Positions 34,814 through 44,893 of a stretch of 64,000 nucleotides of DNA are shown piece after piece. Every line of letters begins with the position of its first letter. Position 1 is the stretch's first letter. A model generated the notes under the pieces. The model was not told the origin of the DNA. It saw only the letters and a program-made list of their open reading frames with translations, and did not search any database. Source of the DNA: Pseudomonadota bacterium (GTDB taxonomy: Bacteria > Desulfobacterota > Desulfobacteria > Desulfobacterales > Desulfobacteraceae); contig JAHJLV010000030.1 in NCBI GenBank assembly GCA_018821535.1, positions 61,653-125,652 on the forward strand. Reading direction: 5' to 3'. The position numbers and the translations under genes were made by a program.

Positions 34814-35323
34814 CTACGCCTCCTCATCCAGAAGAATAACCTCCTGGGCTTCTTGTTTTTCCATGTTTTTTAATAATTGTGCCGGGGTTTTTTTAAACAC
34901 CGGGTGAATCTTTGTGCCTGCTATATCACACATCGGGATCAATACAAAACATCTTTCGTGCATTCGGGGATGGGGGATTTCAAGCATATCTGTTTTGAGC
35001 GCCACATCATCATAATAAATAATATCCAGATCAATCACTCTGGGACCGAACCTGAACACCTTGCCGGTTTTATCCAGACGGGTTTCCAGATTTTTCAGTT
35101 CCGCCATCAGATCCGCAGGATCAAACACGGTGGAAATTTTGAGTGCTGCATTCACAAACCAGTCCTGATCCGTAAAATTCTGGGGCTGGGTCTGATAAAA
35201 AGAAGAGACTGCCAGGACATCCATTTTGTCATGATCCTTTAACAGCAGGATGGCTTTTTCAAGGTTCTTTTTTTTATCCCCTTTATTGGAACCGATGCTC
35301 AAATAGGCAATATGCTGATCCAT
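34814..35323 (-). CDS. folK: 2-amino-4-hydroxy-6-hydroxymethyldihydropteridine pyrophosphokinase
   Basis: The 169-residue HPPK transfers pyrophosphate from ATP to hydroxymethyldihydropterin in folate synthesis. It carries [40 protein letters not shown], then [15 protein letters not shown] (catalytic Asp pair) and [18 protein letters not shown] 35323 follows the upstream stop by one base. It is coupled to fsa downstream. Confidence 0.95.
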   Translation of the reverse strand: MDQHIAYLSIGSNKGDKKKNLEKAILLLKDHDKMDVLAVSSFYQTQPQNFTDQDWFVNAALKISTVFDPADLMAELKNLETRLDKTGKVFRFGPRVIDLDIIYYDDVALKTDMLEIPHPRMHERCFVLIPMCDIAGTKIHPVFKKTPAQLLKNMEKQEAQEVILLDEEA

Positions 35324-35324
35324 T

Positions 35325-35756
35325 TTATTTGAAATCAAGCTCTACTGTCTTTGAATACGGGCTTCTCAATTCATCATCGTCCGTGGCCTGGATTCTGAAA
35401 TAATATTTGAACCCCGGTGTTACCGGAATAAAAAATTCCATGACTGATGCATCCACTTTTCCCGCCAGCCTGAACTCAACAGGACAGCCTTCACAGTCCT
35501 CAAACGATTTTTTGGCCATGAAAATTTCAAAGGTATCCGGTTTTACTTTGGCGGTTTGTTCATCTGTTTTATGTTTCCACAGCAGATGCAGATCCCGACC
35601 GATATTCGTCAGTTTCAAATCATACGGTGCTGAAATGGCAATGGATTTTTTCACCGGCGCCACAGGTGGCCCTTTCTGGCCGCATCCGGACATACCCGCA
35701 AGCCCGGGTAGAATTATCAGAACAAGAATATAGATGATATATGGTATTTTTTTCAT
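35325..35756 (-). CDS. Small lipoprotein with fibronectin type III-like domain
   Basis: The 143-residue protein has a signal peptide ending in the lipobox MSGC (Cys25) and a GQKGPPVAPVKK segment typical of LptM-like lipoproteins. One beta-sandwich domain follows, resembling fibronectin type III (YDLKLTNIGRDLHLLWKHK at the start, YYFRIQATDDDELRSPYS at the end). It commonly follows argH in deltaproteobacteria. The ATG overlaps the argH stop in ATGA. The role is unknown. Confidence 0.75.
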   Translation of the reverse strand: MKKIPYIIYILVLIILPGLAGMSGCGQKGPPVAPVKKSIAISAPYDLKLTNIGRDLHLLWKHKTDEQTAKVKPDTFEIFMAKKSFEDCEGCPVEFRLAGKVDASVMEFFIPVTPGFKYYFRIQATDDDELRSPYSKTVELDFK

Positions 35757-37150
35757 TTTAACCCCAGATTTTTTTCAGCTTTTTCAACTGCCCGGGTAAC
35801 ATTGTCAAAACTGGTCCCGCCATAGGAAATCCGTTTTGAAATCATGGTATGGATGGCAATGGCATCGTATACATCCTTGCCGATCAGATCACTCAACGTC
35901 TTGAATTCTTCAAGACTTAAATCATCAAGTTCCTTTTGATTTTCCAGGGCATAGGCCACAGCCTTTCCGGCAACAGCATGGGCCTGTCGAAAGGGCATTC
36001 CCTTTGCCACCAGATAATCGGCCAGATCCGTGGCATTTAAAAATCCCTGGCTGCAGGCTGCAAGCATCCGGTCTTTATGGATTTTGATATTTTCAAACAT
36101 CCGGGTATAGACTTCCAAACAGATTTTTAGGGTATCCACCGTGTCAAACAAGGGTTCCTTATCTTCCTGCATATCTTTATTGTATGCTAAAGGAAGGGAT
36201 TTCATCAGCATCAGGATGGACATCAGATTGCCCACCACCCGGCCGGTTTTTCCCCGGACAAGCTCGGCCACATCCGGATTCTTTTTCTGGGGCATGATGC
36301 TGGAGCCTGTGGTAAAGGCATCCGAGATGGTAATAAATGAGAACTCGGCAGAGGACCAGAGGATCAGCTCTTCGGACAGCCTGGACAGATGAATCATGCA
36401 GATGGAGGCATGGGAGATGAATTCCATGACAAAATCCCGGTCAGATACTGAATCAATGCTGTTTTGAGAAACACTGGAAAATGACAGAACCTGCCGGGTA
36501 AATTCCCGGTTCAAAGGATAGGTGGTTCCGGCAAGGGCAGCAGCTCCCAGCGGCATGACATCAATGCGTTTGAGGCAGTCTTCAAACCGCTGAATATCCC
36601 TGCACAGCATTTCGTAATACGCCATCAGATAATGCGAGAACAATATTGGCTGTGCCCGCTGCAGATGCGTATAACCGGGCATGATCACATCCAGATGTTT
36701 TCGGGCCATTTTCACCAGAACTTTTTGAAATCCGCTGAGCAGTTCCAGAATCAGCAGGGTTTCTTTTTTCAGGTAGATCCGGACATCCAGAGCCACCTGA
36801 TCGTTCCGGCTCCGGCCGGTATGCAGTTTTTTGGCCACATCGCCGGACACTTTTGTCAACGCATCTTCCACATGCATGTGGATATCTTCAAGGCCCGGCG
36901 TAAATTCCATTTCATGATTTTCAATCTGGCGTTTTACTTTTCCAAGTCCCTCAATCAGGGTTCCGGCCTCTTCTTTTGGAATAATTCCTTCATTGGCCAT
37001 CATCTTCAGATGGGCGATACTGCCTTCAATATCCGCATCATACAGCCGTTTATCCACATCAATGGATGCATTGAACTGTTCCACCAGCTTGTCCGTGCTC
37101 CGGGTAAATCTTCCCCCCCACAGTTTAGTATTCTCAACGCTGTCATTCAT
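35753..37150 (-). CDS. argH: Argininosuccinate lyase
   Basis: The 465-residue enzyme splits argininosuccinate into arginine and fumarate, the last step of arginine synthesis. Signatures: LWGGRFTRSTD at the N-terminus, LHTGRSRNDQVALD, PGYTHLQRAQPI, and the superfamily loop GSSIMPQKKNPDVAELVRG with the catalytic serine. Length is normal. argG is absent between argF and argH, where I would expect it. Confidence 0.97.
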   Translation of the reverse strand: MNDSVENTKLWGGRFTRSTDKLVEQFNASIDVDKRLYDADIEGSIAHLKMMANEGIIPKEEAGTLIEGLGKVKRQIENHEMEFTPGLEDIHMHVEDALTKVSGDVAKKLHTGRSRNDQVALDVRIYLKKETLLILELLSGFQKVLVKMARKHLDVIMPGYTHLQRAQPILFSHYLMAYYEMLCRDIQRFEDCLKRIDVMPLGAAALAGTTYPLNREFTRQVLSFSSVSQNSIDSVSDRDFVMEFISHASICMIHLSRLSEELILWSSAEFSFITISDAFTTGSSIMPQKKNPDVAELVRGKTGRVVGNLMSILMLMKSLPLAYNKDMQEDKEPLFDTVDTLKICLEVYTRMFENIKIHKDRMLAACSQGFLNATDLADYLVAKGMPFRQAHAVAGKAVAYALENQKELDDLSLEEFKTLSDLIGKDVYDAIAIHTMISKRISYGGTSFDNVTRAVEKAEKNLGLK

Positions 37151-37171
37151 GACGGGTTTGGTTTCCTTTTT

Positions 37172-38089
37172 TTAATTCCCCAGTATCAGCCGTTCCAGAA
37201 TGGCCTTGTGCATATGCCGTTTATTTTCTGCCTGATCCCAGACAACACTGCTGTCACCTTCCAGAACCTCTTCGGAGATTTCCTCACCCCGGTGGGCGGG
37301 CAGACAATGCATGACCATGACATCGGGTTTTGCGCCTTCAAGCAGTTCTTTGTTCACCTGATATCCCTGGAACGCCTTGATCCGTTTGGACAATTCAGCT
37401 TCATCCCCCATACTGGCCCAGACATCGGTATACACCACATCTGCATTTTCAACCGCTGTTCTGGGGTCTTTGGTAAATGTTACATTCAACTTTCCTTTTC
37501 TGGATGCCTTTTCAATAATTTCAGGCTTGACCTGATATCCTTCCGGACAGGCCGCAGAAATATCAAGTCCTAAAACAGCCGCGGCATTGATCCAGGAATT
37601 GAGCACATTATTTCCATCCCCCACCCAGGCAATTTTCAGGCCTTCATACCCGCCTTTGCATTCAATCACGGTCATGATATCACTTAAAATCTGGCAGGGA
37701 TGATAGGAATCGGTCAGGGCATTGATCACCGGAATGGTGGACGCTTTTGCAAATTCCTCCACCCGGGTATGATCAAAGGTTCTCATGACCAGGCAGTCAA
37801 TATATCTGGAAAGCACCCGTGCCGTGTCTTTGGCCGGTTCATTGCGTGAAATCTGGGTGTCCTTTGCACTCATATAAATGGAATGCCCTCCGAGCTGGAC
37901 CATGGCGGTCTCAAAGGATACCCGCGTCCGGGTGGATTTTTTATCAAAAATCAGCCCCATTGTCCTGCCCACCAGCGGTCGGTCCACAATTCCTTTGGCA
38001 TATCTTTTCTTCAGCTGTATAGCCCGTGCAAAAAGGCTGTCAAAATCCTCTTTTTCAAGGTCTAAAAGCGATAATAAATCTTTTTTCAC
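37172..38089 (-). CDS. argF: Ornithine carbamoyltransferase
   Basis: The 305-residue enzyme makes citrulline from ornithine and carbamoyl phosphate. Signatures: STRTRVSFETAM (carbamoyl-phosphate loop), NALTDSYHPCQIL, DVWASMGDE and MHCLPAHRGEEI (ornithine site with Cys). GTG 38089 is preferred over the frame open from 38107 because GAGGAG lies ten bases upstream and the length then matches the family. It follows argD by about 18 bases. Confidence 0.95.
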   Translation of the reverse strand: MKKDLLSLLDLEKEDFDSLFARAIQLKKRYAKGIVDRPLVGRTMGLIFDKKSTRTRVSFETAMVQLGGHSIYMSAKDTQISRNEPAKDTARVLSRYIDCLVMRTFDHTRVEEFAKASTIPVINALTDSYHPCQILSDIMTVIECKGGYEGLKIAWVGDGNNVLNSWINAAAVLGLDISAACPEGYQVKPEIIEKASRKGKLNVTFTKDPRTAVENADVVYTDVWASMGDEAELSKRIKAFQGYQVNKELLEGAKPDVMVMHCLPAHRGEEISEEVLEGDSSVVWDQAENKRHMHKAILERLILGN

Positions 38090-38107
38090 AACAAGGGTTC
38101 TCCTCAA

Positions 38108-39289
38108 TTAAAAGAGCGAGTCCAATGCATCGATCAGGCAATCAATCTCTTTTTCTTCAATGATCAGCGGGGGCACAAATCTGAGTACTTTATCCTGTAT
38201 CCCGTTAATAATAAAGCCTTTTTCAAGCATCTGACCGACATATTTTGCGGCATCCTTTTCTATTTCAAGGCCCAGCAGCAGCCCTTTTCCCCGGACACCG
38301 ACAACGGATTTGTGTTTTTGTGCAAGCCCTGCAAGTTTCTGTGCAAAATAATCCCCTGTTTTTTGAACCTGCGCTAAAAAAGAAGGATCACTGATAATCT
38401 TCAATACTTCCAGGGCAGCCGCTGTTGCAAGCGGTGTCCCGCCAAAGGTGCTGCCGTGGCTGCCAAAATCAAAACCGGTTGCCGCCTGCGCCGTTGCCAG
38501 CATGGCGCCAATGGGCAACCCGTTGCCAAGGGCTTTTGCCAGAGTCATGATATCCGGTGTCACCCCATACTGCTCATGGGCAAACAAAGTGCCGCACCGT
38601 CCCATACCGCTCTGGATTTCATCAAAGATCAACAGTGTTCCGGTTTCATCACACAGATTCCGGACCGCCTTAAGATATGCTTCATCTGCCGGGATAACGC
38701 CGCCTTCTCCCTGGACAGGTTCCAGCATGACCGCGCAGACCGAGTCATCCAGCTCCTTTTTCAAGGCGTCAAAATTATTGAATTCAACATAGGAAAACCC
38801 TTCCAGCATGGGATAAAATCCATCCTTGATCTTGTCCTGGCCGGTTGCTGTTAACGTAGCCATGGTCCGTCCGTGAAAAGACTGCAGCATGGTGATAATC
38901 CTGAACCGGTTTTTTTCCCCTTTTTTCTGGAAATATCTTCGGGCAAGCTTGATGGCGGCTTCATTGGCCTCGGCCCCGGAATTGGAAAAAAACACCCGGT
39001 CTGCAAAGCTTTTCTCACATAATGCCTTTGCCAGGTCTGCCTGGGGCATTGAATAAAACAGATTGGACACATGAATCAGGGTCGATGCCTGGCGGCAGAT
39101 AGCCTCTGTAATCCCTGGATGACAATGCCCAAGACCGCACACGGCAATGCCTGCCAGAAAATCCGTATACTTTTTACCATCCTCATCCCAGAGAAAAACG
39201 CCCTCACCTTTGACAAAGGCCTTGCCCTGCCGCATATAGGTCTGGAAAATAAAATCATCGGTTTTTTTTACAATAGAATTCACAATCAT
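38108..39289 (-). CDS. argD: Acetylornithine aminotransferase
   Basis: The 393-residue class III PLP enzyme converts N-acetylglutamate semialdehyde to N-acetylornithine. Signatures: FSNSGAEANEAAIKLARRY, EPVQGEGGVIPA, LIFDEIQSGMGRCG, TLAKALGNGLPIGAM with the PLP lysine, and HGSTFGGTPLA. Its place between argB and argF supports argD rather than another class III aminotransferase. Confidence 0.95.
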   Translation of the reverse strand: MIVNSIVKKTDDFIFQTYMRQGKAFVKGEGVFLWDEDGKKYTDFLAGIAVCGLGHCHPGITEAICRQASTLIHVSNLFYSMPQADLAKALCEKSFADRVFFSNSGAEANEAAIKLARRYFQKKGEKNRFRIITMLQSFHGRTMATLTATGQDKIKDGFYPMLEGFSYVEFNNFDALKKELDDSVCAVMLEPVQGEGGVIPADEAYLKAVRNLCDETGTLLIFDEIQSGMGRCGTLFAHEQYGVTPDIMTLAKALGNGLPIGAMLATAQAATGFDFGSHGSTFGGTPLATAAALEVLKIISDPSFLAQVQKTGDYFAQKLAGLAQKHKSVVGVRGKGLLLGLEIEKDAAKYVGQMLEKGFIINGIQDKVLRFVPPLIIEEKEIDCLIDALDSLF

Positions 39290-39307
39290 ATCTCTTTAAA
39301 TTTAAAA

Positions 39308-40186
39308 TTAGTCCACAAACACCTGGGTGCCGATTCCTGAATCGGTAAACAGTTCCAGCAATACCGCATGGGGCAGCCTGCCGTTTATGATATGCGCTTT
39401 TTTCACGCCAGCCTTCAAGGCATCCACTGCACATTCCATTTTGGGAATCATTCCGCCGACAATCTGTTTTGCTGCAATCATATCATTGATGGTACTGGAA
39501 TTTACAGAAGACACAAGTTTTTTATCCGCATCCAGCAGCCCGTCCACATCTGTCAGCAGTATCAGCCTTTCCGCATGGATGGCAGCCGCCACTTTTGATG
39601 CCACAAGATCTGCATTGATATTGTATGTTTCCCCGTTTTTACCCACGCCCACAGGCGCTATGATCGGAATAAACCCTTTTTCCGTCAGGGTATGAATAAT
39701 ATCCGGATTTATGGAAGACACCTCGCCCACCATGCCCGGATCAATGATTTCAGGCGGTTTGGAATCATCTTCCTGATGATAGATGGTCATTTTCTCGGCA
39801 GTGATCAGCATGCCGTCTTTTCCGGTAAGCCCCACCGCTTTGCCGCCCTGACGGTTGATACCGGCCACAATGCTTTTATTGACCTTGCCGCCCAGCACCA
39901 TTTCCACCACATCCATGGTGGCATCATCAGTATAGCGCATGCCCCTGATAAATGTTGAGGTAATGCCCATGGAATCCAGAACCTTATTGATCTGGGGACC
40001 GCCGCCATGCACCACCACAGGATTCACGCCAATATATTTAAGCAGCGTGATATCATTGGCAAAATCTGTTTTTAACCCCTCATCCACCATGGCATGGCCG
40101 CCGTATTTGATCACTACGGTCTTGCCGGAAAAATTTTTAATATACGGCAACGCCTCAATTAATATATCTGCAACATTATTGTTCAT
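39308..40186 (-). CDS. argB: Acetylglutamate kinase
   Basis: The 292-residue kinase phosphorylates N-acetylglutamate, the committed step of arginine synthesis. Signatures: VIKYGGHAM (ATP loop), VVHGGGPQI, then [31 protein letters not shown] and the end [25 protein letters not shown]. The N-terminal extension and the TDSGIGT end fit the arginine-feedback-sensitive type. The ATG overlaps the hslU stop in ATGA. Confidence 0.96.
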   Translation of the reverse strand: MNNNVADILIEALPYIKNFSGKTVVIKYGGHAMVDEGLKTDFANDITLLKYIGVNPVVVHGGGPQINKVLDSMGITSTFIRGMRYTDDATMDVVEMVLGGKVNKSIVAGINRQGGKAVGLTGKDGMLITAEKMTIYHQEDDSKPPEIIDPGMVGEVSSINPDIIHTLTEKGFIPIIAPVGVGKNGETYNINADLVASKVAAAIHAERLILLTDVDGLLDADKKLVSSVNSSTINDMIAAKQIVGGMIPKMECAVDALKAGVKKAHIINGRLPHAVLLELFTDSGIGTQVFVD

Positions 40187-41556
40187 AATATATACCTTGT
40201 TAAATCCTGATCCTCTACAATCCCCCTTAGCTGGGATTCCACAAAGGGCGCATCAATTACAATTTTCTTTTCATCAATATCCGGTGCCTGGAAAAGAATA
40301 TTTTCCAAAAGCTTTTCCATCAAGGTATGCAGCCGCCTGGCCCCGATATTCTCCATTGCAGAATTTACCTCAACCGCAATGGATGCAATTTTTTCGATTG
40401 CATCCTGGGTAAATTCAATATCTATTCCTTCTGTTCTTAGCAGAGCAATATATTGCAGCACAAGTGCATTTTTGGGTTCAGTTAAAATTCTTGTAAAATC
40501 CTGCGCCCCCAGAGAATCCAGTTCCACCCGTATGGGGAACCGGCCCTGAAGTTCGGGGATCAGATCCGAAGGCTTGGATACATGAAACGCACCCGAAGCA
40601 ATAAACAGAATATGATCGGTTTTTACCGGGCCGTATTTTGTCGGCACGGAACTGCCTTCCACGATAGGAAGCAAATCTCTTTGAACCCCTTCTTTGGACA
40701 CTTCCGGACCATAACTTTTTTCTTTCCCGGCAATTTTATCAATCTCATCAATAAAAATAATCCCGGACTGTTCAACCATTTCAACGGCTTCGGCTTTCAC
40801 CTGCTCCATATCCACCAGGGATGCGGCTTCCTCCTGGGTCAGAAGTTTCATGGCCTCCTTGATCTTTATTTTGCGGCGCCGGGTGTTTTTCGGCATCAGA
40901 TTGCCCAGCATATCCTTGACATTGATCCCCATTTCCTCGATGCCGGAATTTGAAAAAATCTCCACCATGGGTGAGGATTTGTCTGCCACTTCCATATCCA
41001 CCAGCCGTGAATCCAGCTTGCCGGCCCTGAACATTTTTCGCAGTTTTTCCCGGGTGGAGGTATGCGAGTTCCCGTCATCTCCGGAGGAATCCACTGCCAC
41101 AATTTCAAGATCATTTGATATGGACGCTCCGCTGCCTGAAGCCGGAGGCAAAAGAATATCCAGAATTCTTTCTTCGGCAATGCGGGCGGCTTTTTCCTGC
41201 ACTTCTTCCTGCCGCCTGGATTTTAGATTATTCACCGCAAGTTCCACAATATCCCTTACCATGGACTCCACATCCCGTCCCACATACCCGACCTCGGTAA
41301 ATTTTGATGCCTCCACCTTGTAAAACGGTGAATCTGCCAGATTGGCCAGTCTGCGCGCAATTTCGGTTTTTCCCACACCTGTGGGGCCGATCAGGATAAT
41401 ATTTTTGGGGGCGATCTCTTCTTGCAGGTCTTTATCCAGCTGCCGTCTTCTCCACCGGTTTCTCAGGGCAATGGCCACTGATTTTTTAGCTGCATTCTGG
41501 CCGATAATATATTTATCCAGTTCTGTGACAATCTGTACGGGTTTTAAATCTCTCAT
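40183..41556 (-). CDS. hslU: ATP-dependent protease ATPase subunit HslU
   Basis: The 457-residue AAA+ unfoldase feeds the HslV peptidase. Signatures: [18 protein letters not shown], Walker [25 protein letters not shown] (pore), Walker [10 protein letters not shown], then [11 protein letters not shown], and a C-terminus ending RYIL that docks into HslV. A polar insert at about 150-260 is the HslU I domain. It starts about 30 bases after hslV. Confidence 0.97.
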   Translation of the reverse strand: MRDLKPVQIVTELDKYIIGQNAAKKSVAIALRNRWRRRQLDKDLQEEIAPKNIILIGPTGVGKTEIARRLANLADSPFYKVEASKFTEVGYVGRDVESMVRDIVELAVNNLKSRRQEEVQEKAARIAEERILDILLPPASGSGASISNDLEIVAVDSSGDDGNSHTSTREKLRKMFRAGKLDSRLVDMEVADKSSPMVEIFSNSGIEEMGINVKDMLGNLMPKNTRRRKIKIKEAMKLLTQEEAASLVDMEQVKAEAVEMVEQSGIIFIDEIDKIAGKEKSYGPEVSKEGVQRDLLPIVEGSSVPTKYGPVKTDHILFIASGAFHVSKPSDLIPELQGRFPIRVELDSLGAQDFTRILTEPKNALVLQYIALLRTEGIDIEFTQDAIEKIASIAVEVNSAMENIGARRLHTLMEKLLENILFQAPDIDEKKIVIDAPFVESQLRGIVEDQDLTRYIL

Positions 41557-41586
41557 ATTTTTCTCTCTGGTATTTAACCTTTAATT

Positions 41587-42132
41587 TTATCCGGTAATTT
41601 GTTCAAGCGTAATATGGTGATTGGTATATACACACAGATCACCGGCTATTTTCATGGCTTTTCTGACAATCTGCTCAGCAGTAAAATCCGTATTCTCAAG
41701 CAACGCCACAGCTGCTGCATGGGCTGCTGTACTGCCGGAGCCGATACTGATCACCCCTTCATCGGGCTCTATCACATCTCCATTTCCGGACAGAAGATAG
41801 GTATTGGTTTTATCCACGGCAATCATCATGGCTTCAAGCCGCCTTAAATATTTATCTGTTCTCCAGTCCCGGGCAAGCTCCACGCAGGCCCGTGTCAGGC
41901 TGCCGTTATATCTTTCCAGTTTTTCTTCCAGTTTTTCAGACAGGGTCAATGCATCGGCTGTGGCGCCTGCAAAACCGGTAATAATCTTATCATTATATAT
42001 TCTTCGCACTTTCTTTGCCTTGTGCTTGGTAACAATACTGCCCAGCGTTACCTGACCGTCACCGGCCACCACAACCGTATTCTCCTTGCGTAAAGCAAGA
42101 ATCGTTGTTCCATGAAATAATTCCATCGTCAT
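41587..42132 (-). CDS. hslV: ATP-dependent protease peptidase subunit HslV
   Basis: The 181-residue threonine peptidase has the motif [10 protein letters not shown], whose first threonine becomes the mature N-terminus after propeptide removal. It also has [43 protein letters not shown] and the conserved HITLEQI end. ATG 42132 has AGGTG six bases upstream; the ATG two codons later is the alternative. Confidence 0.97.
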   Translation of the reverse strand: MTMELFHGTTILALRKENTVVVAGDGQVTLGSIVTKHKAKKVRRIYNDKIITGFAGATADALTLSEKLEEKLERYNGSLTRACVELARDWRTDKYLRRLEAMMIAVDKTNTYLLSGNGDVIEPDEGVISIGSGSTAAHAAAVALLENTDFTAEQIVRKAMKIAGDLCVYTNHHITLEQITG

Positions 42133-42150
42133 TTTATCACCTAAATAATT

Positions 42151-43101
42151 TCAGCTTCTTGGGTGGGCTTTATCATATACCTGCATGAGCCGGGATGTTG
42201 TCACATGGGTATACACCTGAGTTGTCGAAAGGCTGGCATGTCCCAGAATTTCCTGGATGCCCCTTAAATCCGCACCGGAATCCAGCATGTGGGTTGCAAA
42301 GGAATGGCGCAGGGTATGCGGAGAAACCGGCACGCTCAACTGACATTCTTGAACGGTCTTGTCAAGAATCCGCCGGATGGACCGGGAACTGAGTCTGGAT
42401 AAATTTTTATTCACAAACACGGGAATAAAATTTTCCTTTAATGATGCCCGGTATGCCGTAATTGTATTCAATGCTCTTTTTCCAATGGGAACAATCCTTT
42501 CTTTTGAACCTTTTCCAAAGACTCTAATCATCTGGTTTTCAAAGTCAATATGTTCCATATCCAGAGATTGTATTTCCGATATCCGCATACCGGTTGAATA
42601 AAAGGTTTCAAACATGGCCAGATTCCGCTTTTCAAGCCAGGTATCTGTTTTCATGGAATCCAGAAGATAAAACAGATCTTCAATGCTTAAAAACCGGGGA
42701 ATGGTTTTCTCAAGTTTGGGAAAAGGAATGGTTTCGGCCGGATTGACATCAATTTTGCCGGATTGAACCAGAAAATCAAAAAATGATTTTAACGCAGACA
42801 GTTTTCTGGCAACGGTTCTTTTGGCAATTTTTGATTTAACCAGTGTTGCAAGATAATTTCTCACCGCATTTTTATCCAGACCTTTCAGGTGGTTTAAAAA
42901 AATGGTCTGGTTATTTTCCTCATCAGTTTCATCAATTCCATCAATTGTCTGGCCACTTGCCTTGGAAATGGCCTCATCCTGAATAAATGGCCGGATAAAA
43001 AAAGCGATAAACCCTGAAACATCAGAGCGATATGCCCTGCAGGTGTGAATGGAATAGCCTTTCTGGGCCTTTAAGGTATCAATAAAAATATCAAGGATCA
43101 T
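42151..43101 (-). CDS. xerC: Tyrosine recombinase XerC
   Basis: The 316-residue recombinase resolves chromosome dimers with XerD. Catalytic residues: Arg in STGMRISEIQ, Lys in FGKGSKERIVPIG, HTLRHSFATHML (His-x2-Arg), His in ILGHASLSTTQVYTHV, which also ends with the nucleophile Tyr. The N-terminal SAM-like domain has an acidic insertion (about 50-75) that is longer than in most XerC. The hslV-hslU-xerC arrangement is common. AGGGGAA precedes ATG 43101. Confidence 0.93.
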   Translation of the reverse strand: MILDIFIDTLKAQKGYSIHTCRAYRSDVSGFIAFFIRPFIQDEAISKASGQTIDGIDETDEENNQTIFLNHLKGLDKNAVRNYLATLVKSKIAKRTVARKLSALKSFFDFLVQSGKIDVNPAETIPFPKLEKTIPRFLSIEDLFYLLDSMKTDTWLEKRNLAMFETFYSTGMRISEIQSLDMEHIDFENQMIRVFGKGSKERIVPIGKRALNTITAYRASLKENFIPVFVNKNLSRLSSRSIRRILDKTVQECQLSVPVSPHTLRHSFATHMLDSGADLRGIQEILGHASLSTTQVYTHVTTSRLMQVYDKAHPRS

Positions 43102-43109
43102 ATTTCCCC

Positions 43110-43688
43110 TCAGGGTAATCCGGCATATGCCATCACCTGTTTCATGTCATCCCAGACCTCCCGCTTGTTTTCGGGGTGTTTCAACAGCCGGGACGGATGA
43201 AAGGTCGGCATCACCCTGATTCCTTGATATTCATGAAATTTTCCCCTGAACTGATCCACGGGTGACGGGACATCAAGTACAAGCTGCCCGGCTTTTGTTC
43301 CTAAAGTGACAATAATCCCGGGGGACATCTCCCTGATTTTTGAATGAACTGCTTCAGGAACCTGCGCATTGCAGATAAACACCTGGTCCGGGGATAAATT
43401 CATTGCCCCTAAAATTTTGACCAGAAGCTGGCCTGCTTCTCCTTTAAAAAAACCACCCTCACTGTCAATGATAAAAACAGCTGCATTTGGGGGGCCTTCA
43501 AAGGAAAACACCGTGTCCGGGACAGATACCCTGCCCCAGTTTTTCATTAGGGATTGAGAAGACTCAGAAACCGGCAAAAACGTCTGTTTGCTCTGTTTTC
43601 TGTTTTCAAGGAAGGATGAAAAATCTTTGATAATCTGCAAAAGCTGAGAAACAGCCGACCCGGAAGCATGTGGAATATTGCCCTGCAT
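43110..43688 (-). CDS. Divergent uracil-DNA glycosylase superfamily protein without Fe-S cysteines
   Basis: The 192-residue protein keeps the fold motifs of family 4/5 glycosylases: FFKGEAGQLLVKIL (like PFVGRAGQLL), VFICNAQVP, ILVTLGTKAGQLVL-like IVTLGTKAGQL, and TFHPSRLLKHPENKREVWDDM. Only one cysteine (in FICNAQ) is visible, so the four 4Fe-4S ligands are gone. Motif A reads IIDSEGGFFKG instead of GEAPG-x2-ED, which removes the usual catalytic or water-binding residues. The N-terminal ~60 residues are unlike the family. It is probably an inactive or repurposed UDG; it lies between coaBC and xerC. Confidence 0.7.
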   Translation of the reverse strand: MQGNIPHASGSAVSQLLQIIKDFSSFLENRKQSKQTFLPVSESSQSLMKNWGRVSVPDTVFSFEGPPNAAVFIIDSEGGFFKGEAGQLLVKILGAMNLSPDQVFICNAQVPEAVHSKIREMSPGIIVTLGTKAGQLVLDVPSPVDQFRGKFHEYQGIRVMPTFHPSRLLKHPENKREVWDDMKQVMAYAGLP

Positions 43689-43694
43689 GGCAGC

Positions 43695-44891
43695 CTATCT
43701 CATGTTCTTGAGAATGTGATCCAAAAGCGCATTGGCCACTTTATCCTTGTCCATCAACGGAAGATCCACAGATGCGCCGTCCCGGCAGAACAGTTTCACC
43801 TTGTTGGTATCTGCCTTGAAACCGGAATCCGCTCCGCCCACAAGATTAGCAGCAATCATGTCCAGGTTCTTTTTTTTCATTTTAAGCAATGCATTTTTTT
43901 CAAGATCATCTGTTTCTGCGGCAAATCCGACCAGAAACTGGGATTTTGTTTTCTTTTCTCCGATTATTTTTAAAATATCCGGATTTTCAGTCAAGGCAAT
44001 TGACAAGCCTTTTGTATTGTCTTTTTTCTTTATTTTGCAGGTTTTAGGATCAACAGGTCTGTAATCCGCCACCGCTGCCACCTTGATAATAATGTCGGCT
44101 TCTTTTAAATGATCAAGCATGGCGCCTGCCATCTGGTCGCAGGAATCCACACGGATTTGTTCAACCCCCACAGGGCAGTCCAAAGATACCGGGCCTGAAA
44201 CAAGGGTCACGCTTGCGCCCCTGTTTTCAGCTGCTTTTGCCACTGCATATCCCATTTTACCCGAAGAATGATTGCTGATGAACCTTACCGGATCAATGGC
44301 TTCCACAGTGGGGCCGGCAGAAACAAGAATGCGTTTTCCCTTTAAATCTTTTTTTGTCAGCATGGCTTTTACCCGGTCAAAAATAAACCAGGGCTCAGGC
44401 AGTCTTCCGGCCCCGGTTGTCTTGCAGGCAAGAACGCCTGAATCCGGATCAAGAATATGCACACCATCGCTTTCCAGAATATCCAGATTGCGCTGCACCC
44501 GGATGTTCTGGTACATATCCGTATTCATGGACGGACAGATCATGATGGGGCTTGTCACGGCCAGCAGAGTAGTTGACAATGCATCATCAGCAATGCCATG
44601 GGCCAGCTTGCCTATGATATTGGCGGTTGCCGGTGCAATAATTGCCGCATCTGCCCGGGTGGCCAGATCAATATGGGTAACAGAAGACTGTGTATCAAAA
44701 TACAGATCTGACAGAACCGGGTTTTCAGACAGGACTTCAAACGTGGTTTTCCCGACAAATTTCTGGGCGCTGGCTGTCATGATCACATTGACACTTGCTC
44801 CGGCTTTTTTGAACAGCCGCAGAAGTTCCACTGCCTTATAGGCTGCTATTCCTCCTGTCACGCCCAGCAGAATCTGTTTATCTTCAAACAT
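43695..44891 (-). CDS. coaBC: Bifunctional phosphopantothenoylcysteine synthetase/decarboxylase
   Basis: The 398-residue protein makes 4'-phosphopantetheine for coenzyme A. The N-terminal CoaC half is flavin-dependent: GVTGGIAAYKAVEL, HIDLATRADAAIIAPATAN, then PSMNTDMY. The C-terminal CoaB half shows VSAGPTVEAIDPVRFISNHSSGKMGYA (nucleotide binding), LVSGPVSL and KIKK near residue 290, and ends with FAAETDDLEKNA. Length is normal. It starts three bases after the lipoprotein gene ends. Confidence 0.96.
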   Translation of the reverse strand: MFEDKQILLGVTGGIAAYKAVELLRLFKKAGASVNVIMTASAQKFVGKTTFEVLSENPVLSDLYFDTQSSVTHIDLATRADAAIIAPATANIIGKLAHGIADDALSTTLLAVTSPIMICPSMNTDMYQNIRVQRNLDILESDGVHILDPDSGVLACKTTGAGRLPEPWFIFDRVKAMLTKKDLKGKRILVSAGPTVEAIDPVRFISNHSSGKMGYAVAKAAENRGASVTLVSGPVSLDCPVGVEQIRVDSCDQMAGAMLDHLKEADIIIKVAAVADYRPVDPKTCKIKKKDNTKGLSIALTENPDILKIIGEKKTKSQFLVGFAAETDDLEKNALLKMKKKNLDMIAANLVGGADSGFKADTNKVKLFCRDGASVDLPLMDKDKVANALLDHILKNMR

Positions 44892-44893
44892 TG

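Noticed and set aside
36632..37573. A 313-codon plus-strand frame across argH and argF
   Set aside because: It is antisense to two well-supported arginine genes, spans the junction between them and has no family motif or ribosome-binding site.
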